Positions 11,131 to 22,912 of a stretch of DNA of 64,000 nucleotides are shown piece after piece. The position numbers were made by a program, and so were the translations under genes. The DNA comes from Uranotaenia lowii (taxonomy: Eukaryota; Arthropoda; Insecta; Diptera; Culicidae). Within the stretch, counting starts at the first letter, position 1; each line of letters starts with the position of its first letter. The notes beneath the pieces were generated by a model. That model saw nothing but the letters and a program-made list of their open reading frames with translations. It ran no database searches and was not told the origin of the DNA. Where the stretch lies: contig NC_073693.1 in the NCBI RefSeq assembly GCF_029784155.1, forward strand, positions 289,140,875-289,204,874, written 5' to 3'.

Positions 11131-13140
11131 AAATGCCTGATTGAAAACAACTCAAAATTTTCAAAAACCCCTACTATTCATTTCTGAGTTTTGCCGTTCT
11201 AATCAAAAGTAGATTTTTCCCAGTTTTGGCATATTTTATATGTTTTCCTTCAAATTTGAGTAAAGGACAATTGGAGTGTGGTATGACTTAAACAATTTTG
11301 ACGGTTGATTGATTGAAAACACCATTTTTTTATGTTTTGGTGGTCATGATTTTAAGGAATTAAAAAAAAAAATTATGTGCAAAGTAGGATTTTTAAAGAT
11401 TTTGAATAACGGAAAATTGAAGAGTTGTATGTGAATAATGCCTGAGAACAAAATTTGGGTTATATTACAAAGATTCCAAAACTATAAATTTTGAAAGATT
11501 TTTTTTTTAATTTTTTTCCCTCCCAAAGAATCAAATTGAGAATTGATTGAGAAACAACATAAATTAATCAGGAGTGTCACATTGACACTCCAGGGGACTG
11601 TTACAGGTAAAAATTTCAAGGACGGATTTGGCTTAAATTAGAATCTACAGTCCTACATGTGGGTTCTGTTTCCAGAGAAAGGGTGGATTGTTTCGTTTCC
11701 GTTTATGTTCTTACCTTCTGATGATTTTAGCAGGAAGTTTACAGGACCTCAATCAATGCTTTCTGCGCACTGTGCGTCTGTTTATTCGCCAACGACGGAC
11801 TGTCAAATGGGAATGGAGACGAAGAATTTGTCAACTAACAAGGAACAAAATAGCGTTTCACGTTTACACTACAGTGATGCAATTCGTAAGAGAATACGGT
11901 TTTACTTTCAATTTTCCAAAAATAACTCCAAAAAGAATGACCTCTCACAATGAGATAAAGATAAAATAAAAAATTTGAAGCACATCGGAGGTCACTTCCC
12001 CAGGAAAAATGACTGTCTTTTTTATTCATAACGTTATAATTGGTTCCTTTCTTCTTATAAGGGGTAAATGCTAGAAAAACTAGAGTCAATACACTACAAT
12101 TAAAAAGCATTGCAACATTTGATGAGGAAGTCACAATCTTTCTTTTATAAGCTCAAATCTAAGGTAGGCACAGCATTCATATAGGTTCAAATATATGTAC
12201 ATTCATGTGCAGAAGCCGTGTTCATTGAATTCAGAAAACTCACCTTAACTAAAACAGCAATTGAAAAGTTTGCCATCCTTTAATTGCCCGCTTTTATGCT
12301 TTGCCGGGTCTAGGACTCTCCCAAAAGACCGATCCTGTTGTAGATGTGTCGGGTGCTGCATTTAATCACTTTCACAATTGCCCGCCGAGAGATCCCAATC
12401 TGACCTCCTCCTGAAACTTCCTTCGCCACCCACCCACATCCGGTCAAACCCACTCGTCCAGGTTGAGTTCTGTTAAATGTGTCGGTTGTTTGTTCAAATG
12501 TTTCCTATTTCCGGTGAATAATTTATTCCTGTTTATGTTAATTTTTCGTAGCAGCGAGCGCGGCGGTCGGTTGGCCAGTTCCCGGTTTCCAGGCACGAGA
12601 CCATTTTTGGCGAGTGGCGAGGTCTGAACGGGCCCAAAACTCGAGCCCCCTTCTAGCTTAGTGAAGGTGCAGGAGCTGCATGAACATTGAATATTGCAAA
12701 AAAAAACGTTCTGAAGGCAGTAGCAAATAAAAGCGAAACCAGGCAGCGGGCACTTTGAGCGAACTTTTCCTGCTCATTTATGCATTCGTGCAAAGTTGAG
12801 CTTGCTTTTACGAACGAACTAGCGAGTGCGGTCAGCGGAAATTGTTTTAATGATTGTGGTTGGCTTCAAAGTTGTCTGCCCGCTTCCGCTTTACTCACAC
12901 TGGTAATGATGATTGATTTGGTTTTCTGCATTTTCCGTAAGGAAATATTACGTCTACTCAAATTAAAGGGTTCGTCAAAATCCCTGGTGGAGATGAAACG
13001 GTTACTGCAATTGCGAATTGTATATGTAGTTTTTTTTACCTGTTGTGCTTTGTAATGCTTGATGTTAGCATTACCTTTATTTTACCAAAACAATTTTTTT
13101 CAGAAATGATTGGGTGAAGATTATGAATAAACTGTTGATT
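11131..13140. other. Intergenic DNA, with a GC-richer unique-looking block at 12.3-12.9 kb
   Basis: No gene is supported. A perfect 9-bp stem with 3-base loop lies at 11571-11591 (GGAGTGTCA, CAT, TGACACTCC). From about 12280 to 12900 the sequence is GC-richer and free of obvious repeats, like other probable host blocks here, but ORFs such as 12780-13055 show no domain. Confidence 0.45.
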
Positions 13141-13144
13141 TTCT

Positions 13145-13280
13145 AATAAGCGTTAGTTTATTGTGGAAAACCTTGACAAGCGAGAACTGATGAGCGAGAA
13201 ACGTCTATAAGTAAGAAAACTCGTCAAGTTTCGTAATTTTTCTACCACAAAACCTCGGTAAGCGAGAGTCTTAAACCTTT
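13145..13280. repeat. Possible pogo/Tigger-like MITE fragment
   Basis: Two similar phrases, ACCTTGACAAGCGAGAAC (about 13171) and ACCTCGGTAAGCGAGAGTC (about 13254), resemble the CCTCG-(N)-AAGCGAGAG style of termini in Tigger/pogo-type elements. No clean TIR pair or TA duplication could be set. Confidence 0.3.
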
Positions 13281-15080
13281 TAAAAGGAATTTTTTTTCCT
13301 GGATTTACAAAGGAAATTATTGAGTTAAAAAAATTCTATACTGAAGTTCTGGTAACAAATTGATTACTGATACCAGACTGACAATGCGATACTAAGAGAA
13401 ATAGACACACGTCTTGGTACCAAAACACTTGTGTTATACATTCACTAACGATTTGACAGAAGTTATGGTTCCAGCCAATTTATATTTTACACCCTTACAA
13501 GCACCAAGAATTACAACCTTGGAATTCAACTCACACAAGAGGTTTTTCTCATTGCTCCATAAATAATAATAAAAAAAAAACAATAATCTAGAAAAAGTAA
13601 TTTCGAGAGGGCTGTATACAAAAAAAAATAAATATTCAAAAATATGACGCTGGAGCAACAAACATAGCAATAACGCTTAAAACTCGCTAAAAATAAATTC
13701 AAGGAATGCATCTTTCATTATTTAATTTCAAAAACATCTAACCTTAAATTTGGTTATCATCTTTTTCAAACATTTGTTTAAATTCCCGTGTTTATCAAGT
13801 GGGGAAAAGTAAACAGAAAAAAAATCTAATACCTTTTTTGGCAGAATGCAAAATAACTTGTGGTCTACGGAAAAGATGGTTTTGGGTTTAAAACCTGAAT
13901 TTTAATTTTTTTCGTAATATTCTTCAGTTGTTTTGAATAGAGCCTACCAAACCTGACGGTATTCCGATGCCCGGGGGGAGACCACTAAGTTGATGATCTT
14001 TGTTTGATTGATATTTCTTTTGCTCAAAAGTAGCCAATTCAGCTTTGAAGGCTTCTGTTGCTGCAAATGTGCAATTCCGGACATAGAAATTCTTGGAAGA
14101 GCTTCCCTTATATACTTCCCCAACACAAAAAATGTGGCTGGAATTGGATGACTGGCTAATATGTATTTCATATTAGCATAAAACTTGTAATGACATTAAC
14201 GGTAAGTGGTAAAGTAAAGGATAACTAGGTTTTAGAAGTTTTTTGTTTATTCTGTTGAATATCGTGAACAGTAAACACCTGGCATCCTCCTTGTTGTTGC
14301 GTTAAATTAGTATTTGATGAATGAATTTTGTAGTTAAAATTATTGGTTTCAAATTCTGAACTTGTTTAGTTACACGTCTTGGCTTTCTTGCTTTTGATTT
14401 ATACACAGCCAGATCTTGTCAGCATCCGGTGAGTAGTAAAAATACTTTTACTGCTTATTTTTAATAGGTCGGGTCCACTGATGAGCGATAAATGTTTCTT
14501 ATGTGGATGGGAATGAGGTTATTATACAAAGAAATTCTAATCCTATTAGAACATAATAATTTTGAATTTCTGTGCTCCCCATCCTATGGATAAAGCGCCA
14601 TTGCACGCTCTTGGAAAAGAAATTCAAAATGAATGAACTTTATTGTAACTTCCATTCAATCTTCAAAAGTTTATTTTTTCTAAAGATTAATGGTAAATAT
14701 GAAGAAATTTAGAAGATAAACTTTTGTACTCACGAAAAATGGAACCAAATATTTCTTTTAAAGCTCACTTCCCTACATCAACTTTACTTTTAAATGCATT
14801 TAGTGTGACTGCTCTACTATCGCAGATTTTTTTTTCCAATCGCAGCACTGCGAAAATTTTTCACTACACGTGCACGTGGATCACAAAGGAGTGATAAACA
14901 AAAAAATGAAAGAAAAGCCATCAGAAATAGAAAATAGACATTAAAGGGGACTACGTTTCGAAAGAAAATAAATGCTGTGCCAGATAATGATTGAACGTAC
15001 AACCTTTTTTCAGCTAAGCATTATAGAAAATGTAAGATACTCTATGTATAGAAAATTTCTAGATTTCCATCAGAAATTTC
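13281..15080. other. AT-rich stretch, nothing recognised
   Basis: Short ORFs on both strands show no recognisable protein family. No long inverted or tandem repeat was found by reading. Confidence 0.45.
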
Positions 15081-15092
15081 CAGAAAACATTC

Positions 15093-17668
15093 TTTTATTT
15101 TATTTTTATTTACATAGTATTCCATCTTACGACATAACTTGACGAACATAATTCCCTAAAATTCATTCGGTCCATGGCAACCGTTCTCCAATTTCTCGGG
15201 CATCCCACGTTCGCCAGATCACGCTCCACTTGGTCTAACCATCTCGCTCGTTGCGCCCCCGCTCGTCTTGTTCCTACCGGATTCGTAGCGAACACCTATT
15301 TTGCAGGACAGTCGTCCGGCATTCTCGCAACATGTCCCGCCCAGCGTATCCAACCAGCTTTCACCACCTTCTGGATACTGGGTTCGCCGTAGAGTCGTGC
15401 GAGCTCGTGGTTCATCCTTCGCCTCCACACTCCGTTCTCCTGTACGCCGCCAAAGATGGTTCTTAACACTCGTCGCTCGAATACTCCGAGTGTACGCAGG
15501 TCCTCCTCGAGCAATATCCATGTCTCGTGCCCGTAGAGAACAACCGGTCTAATGAGAGTCATATACAGGTTACACTTCGTGCGAGGGCTAAGTCTTCTCG
15601 ACCGCAGTTGCTTGTGGAGTCCATAGTAGGCACGACTTCCGCTGATAATTCGCCTCCGGATCTCACGGCTGGTGTCATTGTCTGCGGTCACCAGTGAGCC
15701 GAGATAGACAAAGTCTTCGACTATCTCCAGCTCGTCGCCGTCGATCGTGACCTTGTTATTACTGGACGAGCGGGTTCGGTCGGTCTCGGATCCGTAGGCC
15801 AGCATGTACTTTGTCTTGGACGTATTAATCGTCAACCCAATCCTTCCTGCTTCGCGTTTCAGTTTGCGGTAGATGTCTTCCACCGCCGCAGATGATCTGC
15901 CGACTATATCAATGTCATCGGCAAAGCAGATAAGTTGACTGGATCTGTTGAAAATCGTGCCCCGCATTTCGCCCACCGCTCGTCGAATAACACCTTCTAG
16001 CGCCACGTTGAACATCATGCAGGATAGACCATCACCTTGTCGAAGCCCCCTGCGCGATTCGAATGAACTCGACAATTCACCCGAAATCCGCACACAGCAC
16101 TGCGTTCCATCCATCGTCGCCTTGATCAGTCTGATCAGCTTCCCGGAAAAGCCGTTCTCGTCCATGATTTTCCATAGCTCGTTACGGTCGATCGTGTCGT
16201 TTGCGGCTTTGAAGTCGATGAATAGATGGTGCGTAGGGACTTGGTGTTCACAGGCATTTTTGGAGGATTTGCCGTAATGTGAATATCTGGTCCGTCGTAG
16301 ATCGTCCCTCCATGAAGCCGGCCTGATGACTTCCCACGAATCTGTTTGCTTGCGGCGTTAGGCGGCGGAGTAGGATTTGGGACAACACTTTGTAGGCGGC
16401 ATTGAGGACAGTGATGGCTCGGTTGTTCTCACAGTCCAATTTGTCGCCCGTCTTGTAGATGGGGCATATTACCCCCTCCTTCCACTCCTCCGGTAGCTGT
16501 TCTATGTCCCAGATCCGCACTATCAGCCGGTTTAGACAATCGGCCAATTGTCCGGGCCCATTTTGATGAGTTCAGCTGCGATGCCATCCTTCCCAGCCGA
16601 CTTGTTTCTATTCAACTGGCGAATGGCTTCCTAAACTTCACTCATCGTTGGGAGTGGCTCCTCTTCGTCGTTGGCTACGCCGGCGATGTACCTTCCCCCA
16701 CCGTCCTTGATCTCCTGCATGTGCGCCGTTCAGGTGTTCATCGAAGTGCTGCTTCCACCTTGTGTTCACCTCACGATTGTCCGTCAGGATACCCCCGTCC
16801 TTATCCCGGCACATTTCGGCTAGCGGCACGAAGCCTTTGCGGGATGCGTTGAGTTTCTGATAGAACTTTCGTGTTTCTTGGGAACGATGCAGCTGCTCCA
16901 GCTCCTCGAGCTCCTCCTCCTCCAGGCGGCGCTTTTTCTCCTGGAAAAGTTGGACTCGCTGCCTCTTCCGCTGTCGGTGATTTTCCACATTTCGACGGGT
17001 GCCTCTTTGCACTACTGCCGCCCGCGCGGCATTCTCTTCGTCCATCACCCTCCTACACTCCTCGTCGAACCAGTCGTTCCGTCAAGATCGCTCCACATAA
17101 CCGATGACGTTCTCCGCAGCACTGTTGATGGCTGTCTTGATGGTATCCCAACAGTCCTCGAGAGGGGCTTCGTCAAGCTCGCCCTCTGCCGGCAGCGCTG
17201 CTTCGACCGATTGCGCGTAGTCTGCCGCGACCTCAGGTTGCTTCAGTCGTGCGATATTTAACCGAGGCGGGCGCCGGTTTCGCGTGTTGTTCACTACGGA
17301 GAGTTTTGAGCGCATCTTCACCATCACCAGATAATGATCCGACTCGATGTTGGCGCCCCGACAGGATCTGACGTCGATGATGTCCGAAGAGTGCCGGCTG
17401 TCGATCAAAACGTGGTCGATCTGTGATTGAGTTTGGTACGGTGATCTCCAGGTGTACTTGTGTGGGAGGCGGTGCTGGAAAAAGGTACTACGTACGGCCA
17501 TTCGTTTGGAGGCGGCGAAATCGATAAGTCTGAGGCCGTTTTCGTTGGTCAGCTGGTGCGCACTGAACCTTCCAATTGTCGGTTTGAATTCCTCCTCCTG
17601 GCTGACCTGAGCATTGTAATCCCCGATGACGATCTTGATATCATGTAAAATTCATTCATTCTTTCATT
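15093..17668 (-). mobile_element. 5'-truncated RTE-type LINE with 12-bp target duplication
   Basis: The element reads right to left. CAGAAAACATTC occurs just outside both ends (15081-15092 and 17669-17680). The 3' side has a TAAATAAAAATAAAATAAAA-like tail next to the left copy. At the 5' end about 24 bases of ATGAA-rich filler separate the duplication from the first recognisable endonuclease codons at about 17645. The whole 5' part including the start of the endonuclease is missing, as expected for incomplete target-primed reverse transcription. The interior is clearly GC-richer than the surroundings. Coding content is described under the pseudogene entry. Confidence 0.9.
15110..17645 (-). 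pseudogene. Broken RTE-type ORF: endonuclease C-terminus, reverse transcriptase and C-terminal domain
   Basis: In minus-strand order the frames show endonuclease motifs IGDYNAQV (about 17620), IDHVLID and an ESDHYLV box (about 17320), then a basic linker (16638-17048). Reverse transcriptase follows with LPEEWKEG and PIYKTGDK (about 16450), SHQAGFMEGRSTTDQI, a FIDFKAANDTIDR box, RRGLRQGDGLSCMMFN, and the catalytic FADDIDIVGR (about 15900). The C-terminus has the LYMTLIRPVVLYG and RWAGHVARMPDD signatures typical of RTE-like LINEs. It once nicked DNA and copied its own RNA. The frame is broken: an in-frame stop near 16632, frameshifts near 16555 and 16250, and a shift or stop near 15296. No N-terminal start survives. 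RTE clade membership is fairly secure; the family name is not. Confidence 0.88.
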
Positions 17669-17880
17669 CAGAAAACATTCATTCTTTTTAAATTGACGTT
17701 GAATATTTATAATGGAACGAACTCACCAAATAATCTTTGGGCCCTGATAGTCGTTGTTCGATTCAACTTTCCATCAGCTCTTGATAGATTCCTGTTCTAC
17801 ACAGAACTTGAGGAAGACTATGCTAATATTTAGTATTTTCTTCGCTGAAGGAGGCTGTTAAATTCGTGACAATCAGTTTA
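17645..17880. other. AT-rich spacer
   Basis: Contains the right target duplication of the RTE element (17669-17680) and TTCATTCATTC-type simple sequence. Nothing else recognised. Confidence 0.4.
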
Positions 17881-17934
17881 AAGATTGACACATTTGGAAG
17901 TAAGATGTTCCAATTTTTTTCTCGTATTTATGAC

Positions 17935-18045
17935 AAAAAATACATGAAAATTTTGATCATCCATATCTCAGCCATGTTATGACATATTGGAATTTTTTTG
18001 ATCTCATACAAGAGATCGTGAGCAAAACTTTTTTTGTTAGTATTT
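17935..18045 (+). repeat. Inverted-repeat partner of 20640-20775
   Basis: The phrase AAAATTTTGATC(A/G)(T/G)CCATATCTCAGCCATGTTATGA is read here on the plus strand and at about 20735-20770 on the minus strand. Downstream parts also align (AGAGATCGTGAGCAAAAC here versus complement AGGGATTGTTTGTAAAAC). It is probably a fragment of the Tc1-like MITE family ending at 20801. Confidence 0.6.
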
Positions 18046-18258
18046 GACAAAATGTTTATATTGAGTATACATATAAGACTTAAATTTAGCTTAAAGTGGG
18101 GATATTTTTCGTAAACCGAAATTAAAATTCATACCTGATCATCTCAGGGTGGGATAGACCATATTTTGAAATTCGAATTGTATTCGAATCCTTTTTTCTT
18201 ACGTTTTTAAATTCATTTGTTCAATTTTGTGTGAAAAGTTCGCAATGTACATAAAATA

Positions 18259-20096
18259 CAGTAGTTTTTCGATTTTATCACGGATAAAAAAAATTTCACT
18301 GTGAATATGGCGAAACCGTGAATTTGGCGAAACTAAAATTGAAGTTGAAAAAAGTAATTTCATTGTCTTTAATCAATAATGTTTAATGTTTTCAGTGATG
18401 GAAACGTTTTTTATCAATAAATTTTGATCATAAGATATAATTAATAAAAAGGCCAAAGAAAAATGCATCAAAAAATTTTTCTGCTAACTTCAAATTTCAA
18501 TATTTTAATCTTCACACCTTTGATCAACCAAAAAGTATACCTTTTCAAAAATATTTTGAAATATGCACAACTTAGGCTTTTAAAGCGTGTTTCTAAAAAT
18601 TTGCTTTAAGGGGAGGTTAATCTTTGTTTTTCATAAGTAGAAAAACCATAGTCCATAGTAGCTCGAAACGTATGAACAATAGACTGGCCCAAATTTGTAT
18701 GGGATGATTTTTACAACCTTTTTTTTCAACGCGGCACCCCCCTAGTTTGGTGCATTTAGGTGAAAAAATGACTTTCTGAAAGTTTCCGGTCATTTGGCAG
18801 AAACACGAGCTGGCGCAAAGGACTTGAAATTTGTATGGAGATTTTAGACAAAAATGTATGAAAAATCGACATAGGTTCACTCTTTGTATTCTAAAATATG
18901 TTTCCAGTGTGCTAGAAAGCTCAGAATTTCAGGAATATTAGTTCAAACAATGACAAACAAGTTTGTAGAAGATCGTGACGCTATACGAGTTGACTTTGAT
19001 GAGTTATCCGCAATTGAATGTGTGATTTTTTTCGCATTTCATCGATATATCGTGAACGGTGTATGGGTGAATTATTGGTACTAACTTGATCGCATTGTCA
19101 CACAATGAGAATAACAGATATAAAGTTTGTGTCCCCGCCAAGTCTAAATGCCCCGCGATAATGTTTGTAAGAGCATTTTTCGCAACTTTTTCGAGGACAC
19201 AAACTTTCCATTTGTAATTCTGATTGTGTGACGATGCGATCAAATTAGTGCGATTATTAGCCCATACACCGTTCACGATACATCAAAGAAGTGCCAAAAA
19301 AATCACACATTCAATTGCGGATAACTCATCACAGTCTACTCGTATCGCGTCACAATCTTCTACAAACTTGTTTGTCATTGTTTGAACTATAATTCCATAC
19401 AAATATCAAGTCTTTTGCGCCAGCTCGTGTTTCTGCCAAATGACCTGAAACTTTCAGAAAGTCATTTTTTCACCTAAATGCACCAATCTAGGGGGTTCCG
19501 CGTTGATTATAAGGATTTTTTTTGTTATTGGCCAGTCTAATGGACAACTGGTAATTTGTTTTGATTATTTTTAAAACTCACCGAAAAACGTCGATAACTT
19601 CGAAGTATAAACAATCGCGGTGATAAAACCCAAAATCCAATAAGTAGAAAAACAGAAATCTTAGTCCTTAGCTAGCAGAAGTTTATTTGGATCTTGCAAA
19701 ATTATCCATTCAGACAACACTGAAGACTGTCCAATCAGGATTCATACGCCACCCTTTGAAATAATCAAATTCACACACATCTTTATATGATTCGCATAAC
19801 CAAAAAAGTTTACTTTTTTAGGGCGGCTAACCAAGCACAAATAACAACACTAGCATTAGCGTGACGTTAAAATACCTATGTCGATTATTACTAGTGTTTT
19901 AAATATCCAAATGACGATTTTAATCACTATACAGATAAAATAAGCGCTTCAATGGCATTTTCATATAATTGAATAAATAAACCATAAAAAAATATCATGA
20001 ACAAAGGCGCTCTATGCTTTTGAACGAAAAAGAAAGGTCCTGGAAATAATTTCTGAATGATTTCTAAAAAAGCGTGATTAAATCGAAAAACTACTG
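18259..20096. mobile_element. pogo-like MITE (TA duplication), interrupted by a foldback element
   Basis: The ends are CAGTAGTTTTTCGATTT-T-ATCACG on the left and, complemented, CAGTAGTTTTTCGATTT-A-ATCACG on the right: 23 of 24 bases identical. TA flanks both ends (18257-18258 and 20097-20098). CAG-starting TIRs with a TA target fit pogo/Tigger-type elements. The foldback element at 18682-19537 lies inside, leaving roughly 0.98 kb of MITE. There is no transposase ORF. Confidence 0.75.
18682..19537. mobile_element. Foldback element: about 430-bp inverted arms, TA target duplication
   Basis: The element starts GACTGGCC and ends GGCCAGTC with TA directly outside (18680-18681 and 19538-19539). 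The arms are complementary over nearly their full length, for example CATTCAATTGCGGATAACTC at about 19306-19325 against its complement at about 19001-19020, and ACGAGCTGGCGCAAAGGACT near both ends. The unpaired centre is short (about 19137-19192). Termini and TA target suggest a Tc1/mariner-derived foldback MITE. A partial copy is at 1-215. Transcripts would form a very long hairpin. Confidence 0.88.
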
Positions 20097-20156
20097 TAAA
20101 ATAGCTACTTAAAGTCATCGTCCAAAAGTTTGGGATCAACCCGTAGTATGGTGTAA

Positions 20157-20801
20157 CGGCCAAAAGTTTAGGATCAGTCTTCTAAAACATGCATTTTTAT
20201 TTCACACGTATCTCTGTTATCAAATAAAGAATCGTTTATCTGGACAGCTAATTCGGAAGCTAATGAGTTGATCTTGCTTTATGGATATTAAGTTGAAATA
20301 TTTTTGAAGACTAACTGTTTTTGAAGTTAAGCTAAAATTTGATCCTTTTCTGATGATTTTCACCAAATAGTCCAACCGTTAAAAAATATGGAAATCTGTT
20401 TTGACCATAGCTTAGTTGTCTCACAAGTTATTGCAGATCAGTTGGGCTTATTTGGAAGCTTATAAATTGCACATCATTTAAAAAGCTTAGCTCAAAAATA
20501 TATCACAAATTATTATCATCAGAACGTTAACCAAAATAAGAACGTTAGTTTTTAATTGAGTATGAAGTTATGATTTCTTTAATCATATGGTTTTGAGATT
20601 TTTACTTTTAGTAAGTCATAAGCTTTAAAAAGCCAATCTGATCTAAAAACATACAAAAAAGGTTTTACAAACAATCCCTTGATTGCGACCAAAAGAATTC
20701 TAATATTTCATAACATAACTCTAATATTTCATAACATGGCTGAGATATGGCCGATCAAAATTTTTATGCTTTTGAGAGGGTGATCCTAATCTTAGGACCA
20801 G
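20157..20801. mobile_element. Possible Tc1-like MITE with TTAGGATCA termini
   Basis: Left ACGGCCAAAAGTTTAGGATC and complemented right CTGGTCCTAAGATTAGGATC match at most positions. An extra copy of the terminal core (CCAAAAGTTTGGGATCA) lies at about 20121. Inside is a direct duplication of CTAATATTTCATAACA (about 20699-20733). The right half is inverted relative to 17935-18045. Exact termini and target duplication are not certain. Confidence 0.5.
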
Positions 20802-22620
20802 CAGTGTTTGTAAGTGTTTTTGGTGTTCCGAATATTATTTAGGTGTCCAACAAATTAAAAATTTTCCGGAATCAAAATGTTAGAGGATGAAATCGATTCT
20901 TGGCCCTCTGAAAGGCCCAATGTGAAATTTCAGCTTATTTGGTTTATTCTAAGGGGTCGCTTAACGACGCACACAGGTGTGAATGGATCTTAAAAGGGTG
21001 CGGATAAACGATTAACGGTAGATATTTGATGTCTCCACAAGATTTTAATGGTAATCTTTCGTATTTTTGCAAAAAAACGGGATTTTTTTCACCTGGAAGG
21101 GAGATGAAAAAAATATTTCTTAAACAATGAGTTGAGAATCTTAATGTCTTCACAAAAGTTGTAGATGTTATTATTTTAAAAAACTTTGTCGAAGACACCA
21201 TCAAGATTGATTGAAAATCATTAAAGCTGCGAGCATTTCAAAAATAAATTTAACATTAGTTTTGGTTAGATTTTTTGCAAACAAGCTTTATTGAATGCTA
21301 GCTTGTGATAAATCTATCCATATTTATATATAAAAATTGTCCTTAATTAAATAAATAGTAATAATAATATTTTTAAATCAATAGAAAGCTAATAACTTGA
21401 CCAACAAAACCCACTCAAAAATTTAATAAGTACTTGCGGATGATTTTTATTTTTTTCATTTCAGTCAAAGATGATGATGTAAGATAACTCAGCTGAACAG
21501 ATATTTGGTTTGAAAATATAATTTTGCAAATCAAATAACGTAAAAACCGCTAATTTCGTGACCCTTGAATTCTGAAAAAAAAATTAATCCCTAACTAATA
21601 AAATATATTTTTTTACAAGAAATTGAATTTTTTAATTTTGAAAATAACAAATTCAAAAAATTCTCATAAATCAGCGAATTAAACCCTGTCATACTTATTA
21701 TTTTCCATTATATTAAAGTACCAAGACTTTTGAAAATTCATGATTTTGAGCCGACCTCAGCAAAAAGGGTCGTTCCTATTAATCATTCAATGATTCGGCA
21801 AAAATTAACTTACTATGCATCGAATTGAGACGGATATTCATACACGCAAGCTTAAAAAACAATCGATTCTTGAATTCAAATTCTGAATTAAAGGACAGAA
21901 CAAAGAACGAATTTTTGGTTTTGCAGTTCAGTTTTTTTTTTCAATTTTACAGTTTTTCAGTCTTGAATTTTGGATTTCCCATTCTCGATCGTTGTCGGTT
22001 TATCTTCAGGTGCATAATCTCTCTTACAAAAATTCAGAGTTGTGAGCCAAAACTAAAAACAGAATATCTTATAAAGTTCAATTGATGATGTCCTTAATCC
22101 CTATCCCGGTAGTATGAAAATTTAGTTTTTCGAATCTTTAGAGACAATTGATCAATCATGAATGTAAACTGTAGCCAAGATTCTATGACAACATTTGTTA
22201 AATATTTTGTGAAATTTAAGTTTTTCTCGGATATCGACTGCTTTTGCTCATCAATTTACGACGAACTTCATTACAGTAAAATGTTTCTTTCACCTAAACG
22301 GAGAAAAGCCAGAGCATAGATTGCAATTTTTATTTTTTAAGCAACGTATTAATGTCCATTGCTAAAAAGACAGCCGTTTCGAAAAAAAAACCTTAGAAAA
22401 TTTCCGTTTTCTAGATAAAAAAAGTTAAGCAAATGATATCTTTGTTAAAAAAGACGATGGTTTGGGAAAAATCAAATTTCCTATCTGTAAAAAAAATAAT
22501 TATTTTAAAATGACCACAACAACTGACTTTTATTCAGTGATCTACCTGATAAGGTTTATTTTGATTGATATTGCTCGTTAAACTTGTTATATTATTTTAA
22601 TTTATAAGATAAATATGTGT
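20802..22620. other. AT-rich stretch, nothing recognised
   Basis: Short ORFs only, without domain signals. The part around 21160-21200 resembles the TCTTCGACAAAGTTGT wording seen at about 5682. Confidence 0.4.
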
Positions 22621-22621
22621 T

Positions 22622-22746
22622 GAGCAACCTATTGAGCAAATGGGCCAATTTGAGTTCAAAATATTGTCGGCGGGCTGCTTTTGAAATAAGCAGCCCACCA
22701 ACAATATTTTGAACTCAAATTGGCCCATTGGCTCAAAAGGTTGCTC
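22622..22746. mobile_element. Near-perfect 59-bp-arm hairpin, hAT-like terminus
   Basis: The left arm 22622-22680 is complementary to 22688-22746 with a few mismatches and a 7-base loop (TTGAAAT). The right end continues outward as CACCCCTG, so its complement begins CAGGGGTGAGCAACC, a hAT-style terminus. The left end lacks the CAGGGG part. It is best read as a tiny hAT MITE. The fold is also pre-miRNA-like in size, with no evidence of transcription. Confidence 0.75.
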
Positions 22747-22879
22747 ACCCCTGTTGTTGATCGTTAAAATATATGAAGCTAGCTAACCCGGCAAACTTTT
22801 TTGAGCCTATGAAGTTTCATAAAAATAATGTTCATGTAAGAAGATGGTATAGGTATCATTATTAATGTTCATGAAACTA

Positions 22880-22912
22880 GATTGGTACCGTAAAATGGGG
22901 TAAGTTGGGTCA
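22880..22912 (+). repeat. Possible single MITE end (ACCGTAAAATGGGGTAAGTT)
   Basis: The phrase GGTACCGTAAAATGGGGTAA followed by GTTGGGTCA resembles termini of dispersed insect MITEs. No inverted partner was found downstream. Confidence 0.3.

Noticed and set aside
15174..17261. Plus-strand ORFs across the RTE element
   Set aside because: They are shadows of the minus-strand LINE coding sequence.
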